In this document: positions 60,894 to 64,000 of the stretch, piece after piece
How positions within the stretch are numbered: the stretch's first letter is position 1
How the letters are laid out: every line of letters starts with the position of its first letter
NCBI RefSeq assembly: GCF_018070045.1
Contig: NZ_JAGPYK010000027.1
Span: 20,522 to 84,521, forward strand
Source: Micromonospora sp. U21
Lineage (GTDB): Bacteria > Actinomycetota > Actinomycetes > Mycobacteriales > Micromonosporaceae
Direction: 5' to 3'
DNA: 64,000 nt
The notes under the pieces: generated by a model
The model's database searches: none
What the model saw: the letters and a program-made list of their open reading frames with translations, nothing else
Told to the model about the DNA's origin: nothing
Position numbers and translations under genes: made by a program

Positions 60894-62279
60894 CTGTCTC
60901 GCTAAGGGTGTTTCCGGCGATCTTGGTTAGTAGGTTTCAGCGGCTGGGAAGCGGTCGCTGAAGGTGATGGCGAAGGCGTTCAACGCGGGTTTCCAGCGCA
61001 TCGTCCATCGGGTTCTGCCTGCTCCGGTGGGGTCCAGGGACCTGGTTACCAGGTACAGACACTTCAACGCGGCCTGCTCGTTGGGGAAGTGGCCGCGTGC
61101 CTTGACCGCCCTGCGGTAGCGGGCGTTGAGCGATTCGATGGCGTTGGTGGAGCAGATGACGGTGCGGATTTCCAGGTCGTAGTCGAGGAACGGGATGAAC
61201 TCTGCCCAGGCGTTGTCCCACAGCCGGATCACCGCCGGATACCGCCCGCCCCACTTCTCGGCCAGGTCGTCGAACGCCGCCCTGGCCGTGGTGGCGTTGA
61301 CGGCGGTGTAGATCGGTTTGATGTCGCGCTTCAACTCGTCCCAGTACTTGCGTGAGGTGAGCCGGAACGTGTTGCGGATCAGATGGATGATGCAGGTCTG
61401 CACGATCGTGCGGGGCCACACGTTCGTCACCACCTCCGGCAGGCCCTTGAGGCCGTCGCAGACGAGGAAGAACACATCCTTCACACCCCGGTTGCGCAGG
61501 TCGGTCAGCACGCTCATCCAGAACTTCGCGCCCTCACCACCGGCGCCGGCCCACAACCCGAGGATGTCCTTCTCACCGTCGAGGGTCACCCCGATCGCCG
61601 CATAGAACGGCCGGTTCGCGACCTGCCCATCGCGTACCTTGACCACGATCGCGTCGATGAACACCGCCGCGTAAATCTCGTCCAGGGGTCGGTGGGACCA
61701 GTCGGTCATCTCCTCGATCACCTTCTCGGTGATCCGCGAGATCGTCTCCTTCGACACCGACGCCCCGTAGATCTCGGCGAAGTGCGCCGAGATCTCCCCG
61801 GTCGTCAAACCCTTGGCATACAACGACAACACCACCTCGTCGACCCCCGACAAGCGACGCTGCCGCTTCTTGACGATCTGGGGCTCGAAGGTGCCCGCCC
61901 GGTCCCGCGGCACGTCGATCTGCACCGGCCCCGACGCGTCAGTCAGCACCGTCTTCGACCGGCTACCGTTGCGGATGTTGCCCGCGCCGGCGCCGGCCAG
62001 GTCATGTTTCTCATAGCCGAGGTGTTCGGTGATCTCCTCGTTGAGCGCGGTCTCCAGGACCGTCTTGGTCAACTGCCTGAGCAGCCCGTCCGGGCCGGTC
62101 AGCGACAGCCCTTGTTCCTTAGCTGCCCGGACCAGCTCGACAGCGGCCTTCGCCTCCGCCGACGGCTCTGCCCGCTTCTTACGTCCGGTCTGATCATTCT
62201 GTGTCGCGGTCATCACGGCACCCTCCTCACCAGGCACAACGCCCGGCAGGTCAGGCCGGAAACACCTCTAGATCCACAG
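60894..62279 (-). mobile_element. Complete IS256-family element
   Basis: An intact transposase gene is bounded by imperfect inverted ends: CTGTCTCGCTAAGGGTGTTT at 60894-60913 and, on the opposite strand, CTGTGGATCTAGAGGTGTTT at 62279-62260; both continue CCGGC. Length is about 1386 bp. The flanking 8-mers (agccgagc, accccgcc) do not match, so no target duplication is seen. The truncated copy at 36526 shares the left end. The right end abuts a tRNA-like T arm at 62292. Confidence 0.85.
60927..62213 (-). CDS. IS256-family transposase
   Basis: 428 aa, full length. Mutator-type DDE domain: VFIDAIVVKVRDGQVANRPF (first Asp), DVFFLVCDGLKGLPE (second Asp), VICSTNAIESLNARYRRAVK (Glu). It ends with the typical TFSDRFPAAETY. 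The ATG at 62213 has GAGGAGGG 7 bases upstream; a GTG one codon earlier is also possible. No lesion is seen, so the element is probably active and the source or sibling of the fragment at 36526. Confidence 0.95.
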   Translation of the reverse strand: MTATQNDQTGRKKRAEPSAEAKAAVELVRAAKEQGLSLTGPDGLLRQLTKTVLETALNEEITEHLGYEKHDLAGAGAGNIRNGSRSKTVLTDASGPVQIDVPRDRAGTFEPQIVKKRQRRLSGVDEVVLSLYAKGLTTGEISAHFAEIYGASVSKETISRITEKVIEEMTDWSHRPLDEIYAAVFIDAIVVKVRDGQVANRPFYAAIGVTLDGEKDILGLWAGAGGEGAKFWMSVLTDLRNRGVKDVFFLVCDGLKGLPEVVTNVWPRTIVQTCIIHLIRNTFRLTSRKYWDELKRDIKPIYTAVNATTARAAFDDLAEKWGGRYPAVIRLWDNAWAEFIPFLDYDLEIRTVICSTNAIESLNARYRRAVKARGHFPNEQAALKCLYLVTRSLDPTGAGRTRWTMRWKPALNAFAITFSDRFPAAETY

Positions 62280-62285
62280 ACCCCG

Positions 62286-62316
62286 CCCTCCGCGGGTTCA
62301 AATCCCGCCGCCACAC
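62286..62316 (+). pseudogene. tRNA 3'-end fragment (type unresolved, Ser-like)
   Basis: GCGGGTTCAAATCCCGC (62292-62308) is a perfect 5-bp T stem with a canonical TTCAAAT loop, followed by CGCCAC as an acceptor strand and preceded by CCTC as in a long variable arm. The 5' part of the tRNA is not present on either side of the IS256 element. It may be a truncated tRNA or an attachment-site core. Confidence 0.5.
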
Positions 62317-62437
62317 GGGCTCGGCCTGGTGCCTGGCGTGTACGGGTGATGCTCGCGCTCAAGGCGTCGCCTGAAGTCCCGGGCCGCCGCGGGAGACTTG
62401 GCGGTATCGGGTGTGTTCGGGCATGCCGGGCAGTTGA

Positions 62438-63676
62438 ATGGGTCAAATGGGCGGCCGGGTTGCGAGGAGACGGCGGCCCGCGGGTCGGGCGGTGGGTTTG
62501 CTGCGGCGGAGCGGCAGCATGCAGCAGGCGACGTTCGTGGAGTTGTTCTTCGATCTGGCGGTGGTGTTCGCGCTCGACCGTGTGGTCGCGGGGTCGTTAC
62601 CCGGTTTCTTGAACGACGACCCGGCGCAGCGGTGGGACAATGCCGTCCGGACGGCATTGCTGTTCATACCGGTGATGTACCTGTGGACCACCACCGCGTA
62701 CCTCACCGGCCGGTTCGAGCCACACCGCGCGGGCACCCAAGTGATGCTGCTTTTCAGCACCTTCGCCATGATGATCATGGGGACGGCTGTACCGGGGGCG
62801 TTCGCCGGTGAAGGTCTGGTGTTCGCGGTGGTGTTCGTGACGGTGCGGATGGCGCGCCCGGCCGTGATCTCACTGGGTCTGGGGTCGCACCGGTTGCGCC
62901 GGTTGTACTGGCGGGTAACGGCGTGGTTATGCCTGGCCGGGGTGTTTTGGGTAGGCGGTGGGATGGCCGGCGGCGCCGCCCAGCTGGTGTGGTGGGCGGT
63001 TGCGGCGGTGGTGGATCTGGGATCGGCCGCGTTGGGCTGGCCAGCGCCCGGGCTGGGTCGGCATCGGAACAACATCTGGCAGGTCGCCGGGCACCACCTG
63101 GCGGACCGGAACGCACAGCTGTTGATGATCGCCCTCGGCGAGACCATCCTCGCCGTCGGGATCAGCTATAGCACCCACCCGCACGGCCTCTACGAGACTG
63201 CTGGCCTGGTGATCGCTTTCGCCACCACGACGCTGCTGTGGCGGGTGTACTTCCAAAAGGCCGGTGAGCTGCTGCCCAAGGCCCTCGACGCGGCAGGCGA
63301 TCCCGCGGGGTGGGGTCGACGAGTCGCGTTCGCGCATGCGGTGATGGTGCTGGGCATCGTCACCACCGCAATCGGACACGAGATCGTGCAGCACAGCCAC
63401 ACCCAGGTGACACACCCATCGTGGCTGGCGACAATCCTGGGCGGGCCGGCACTGTTCCTCGTCGGCCGGGCTCGCCTGGAGCATCTGGTGTTCGCCCGCG
63501 TCTCGCGGCGCAGGATCGTCGGCGTCGCCCTGCTGGCCGCGGCGGCCCCGCTGATGGGGCGGGTGTCGCCGCTGGCCACCGCGACCACCGCCGCCGCAGT
63601 GCTGCTGCTCATTGCCCTGCTGGACTGGCGCAACGCGGCGGGCAAGCCACCGGAGGTCCCGTCGCCGCCCGGCTGA
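62438..63676 (+). CDS. LtrA-family membrane protein, second copy
   Basis: 412 aa, about ten transmembrane helices. RAVGLLRRSGSMQQATFVEL and FFDLAVVFALDRV match the N-terminal LtrA motif, RNAQLLMIALGETILAVGIS the central motif, and GPALFLVGRARLEHLVFARV the C-terminal motif. It is a paralogue of the product at 18891-20072, with only moderate identity. The start is uncertain: ATG 62438 or 62447, neither with a strong ribosome binding site. No inverted repeats flank it. Function unknown. Confidence 0.88.
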   Translation: MGQMGGRVARRRRPAGRAVGLLRRSGSMQQATFVELFFDLAVVFALDRVVAGSLPGFLNDDPAQRWDNAVRTALLFIPVMYLWTTTAYLTGRFEPHRAGTQVMLLFSTFAMMIMGTAVPGAFAGEGLVFAVVFVTVRMARPAVISLGLGSHRLRRLYWRVTAWLCLAGVFWVGGGMAGGAAQLVWWAVAAVVDLGSAALGWPAPGLGRHRNNIWQVAGHHLADRNAQLLMIALGETILAVGISYSTHPHGLYETAGLVIAFATTTLLWRVYFQKAGELLPKALDAAGDPAGWGRRVAFAHAVMVLGIVTTAIGHEIVQHSHTQVTHPSWLATILGGPALFLVGRARLEHLVFARVSRRRIVGVALLAAAAPLMGRVSPLATATTAAAVLLLIALLDWRNAAGKPPEVPSPPG

Positions 63677-63908
63677 CCGTCACCGCAAGCAAGAGCGGGG
63701 CATCGACGGCGGATGGAAGGTTTGCCGCGTCGATGCCATGCCACTTTGTGGAGCCGCGCTCGTTTCACTCATCGTTTCATTCAGGGCTGTTCGCGGGCGT
63801 CTGGCGTCGTTCGACGGACGGCTATCCCAGCAGCTCAAGTACGGACTACCCAGACCTGCTAGTCCTCGCCGATATCGGAACGTGTCAAGGGATTGAGGCC
63901 AACGGGAG

Positions 63909-64000
63909 TTAAGCGGCTTGCAGCTCCGGCTGGTCTTCCTGGTCAGGCCGGTTGATCCAGACATGGTCGGGTAGATCGAGGATTCTGGGTAGGGGCCGGG
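63909..64000 (-). CDS. C-terminal end of an unidentified protein (partial)
   Basis: The minus strand enters at the right edge as RPLPRILDLPDHVWINRPDQ and ends EDQPELQAA with TAA at 63911-63909. It looks coding (ordered, Pro/Asp-rich tail), perhaps a transposase C-terminus. Too little is present to name it. Confidence 0.4.
   Translation of the reverse strand, partial: RPLPRILDLPDHVWINRPDQEDQPELQAA

Noticed and set aside
18891..63676. The two LtrA genes as copies of one recent transposition
   Set aside because: Their proteins share motifs but are clearly diverged, and only the first has the flanking inverted repeat.

Overview
The window is high-GC DNA with actinobacterial features: a SARP/AfsR regulator, a GlnX-GlnH-PknG signalling operon, Tat and Sec lipoprotein signals, GTG starts, ATGA/GTGA overlaps, and IS elements of the types common in Micromonosporaceae and Streptomycetaceae. 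A Micromonospora-like host is the best guess from gene content and codon use. No rRNA operon or complete tRNA gene was recognised.

Layout. (1) 0-3.4 kb, minus strand: a secreted DUF1080 (3-keto-disaccharide hydrolase) protein with a cupredoxin domain and six tandem Ig-like repeats, then a Tat-exported sugar isomerase/epimerase running off the left edge. (2) 4.0-7.7 kb: three nested insertion sequences. A complete IS200/IS605 element (TnpA plus TnpB) sits inside an IS6-family transposase gene, which sits in the 3' end of an integrase-core transposase gene. (3) 7.7-12.3 kb: a secreted GH27 alpha-galactosidase, flanked by gene relics. (4) 12.4-18.1 kb: a DHFR-like reductase, a frameshifted AfsR-type regulator, two small membrane proteins and a divergent TetR regulator. 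(5) 18.7-21.2 kb: an LtrA membrane protein closely bracketed by a 51-bp inverted repeat, then a dead IS5-type element. (6) 21.5-34.3 kb, minus strand: a seven-gene sugar operon (Gfo/Idh/MocA oxidoreductase, CUT2-type ABC ATPase, two permeases, lipoprotein binding protein, sugar isomerase/epimerase, and a 2000-aa ThuA/glucose-sorbosone-dehydrogenase protein). It has an apparently leaderless promoter overlapped by a palindrome. (7) 34.8-47.4 kb: M48 protease, alcohol-dehydrogenase and IS256 fragments, a membrane protein, AlkB, small actinobacterial proteins, a secreted HNH nuclease, an ATP-dependent DNA ligase, a beta-propeller membrane protein and a large M14 carboxypeptidase. (8) 47.8-57.0 kb: a tRNA-Pro 3' fragment with terminator, then a six-gene plus-strand operon GlnX-GlnH-helical protein-PknG-vWA-NACHT. 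(9) 57.4-64 kb: a decayed ptsI, a helicase-C-domain protein, a frameshifted DUF6933-like gene, a complete IS256 element beside a tRNA-like fragment, a second LtrA and a truncated C-terminus.

How the genes work together. Regions 1, 3 and 6 look like parts of one glycoside-scavenging programme. Secreted enzymes (GH27, DUF1080, ThuA/GSDH) would act outside the cell, a CUT2 importer would bring the sugar in, and an NAD-dependent oxidoreductase plus epimerases would process it. Region 8 is the amino-acid-sensing GlnX-GlnH-PknG pathway known from mycobacteria, here extended by a vWA protein, a membrane-tethered NACHT-type NTPase and an unknown helical protein. The DNA between these operons is scarred: at least five frameshifted or truncated host genes and remnants of four or five IS families.
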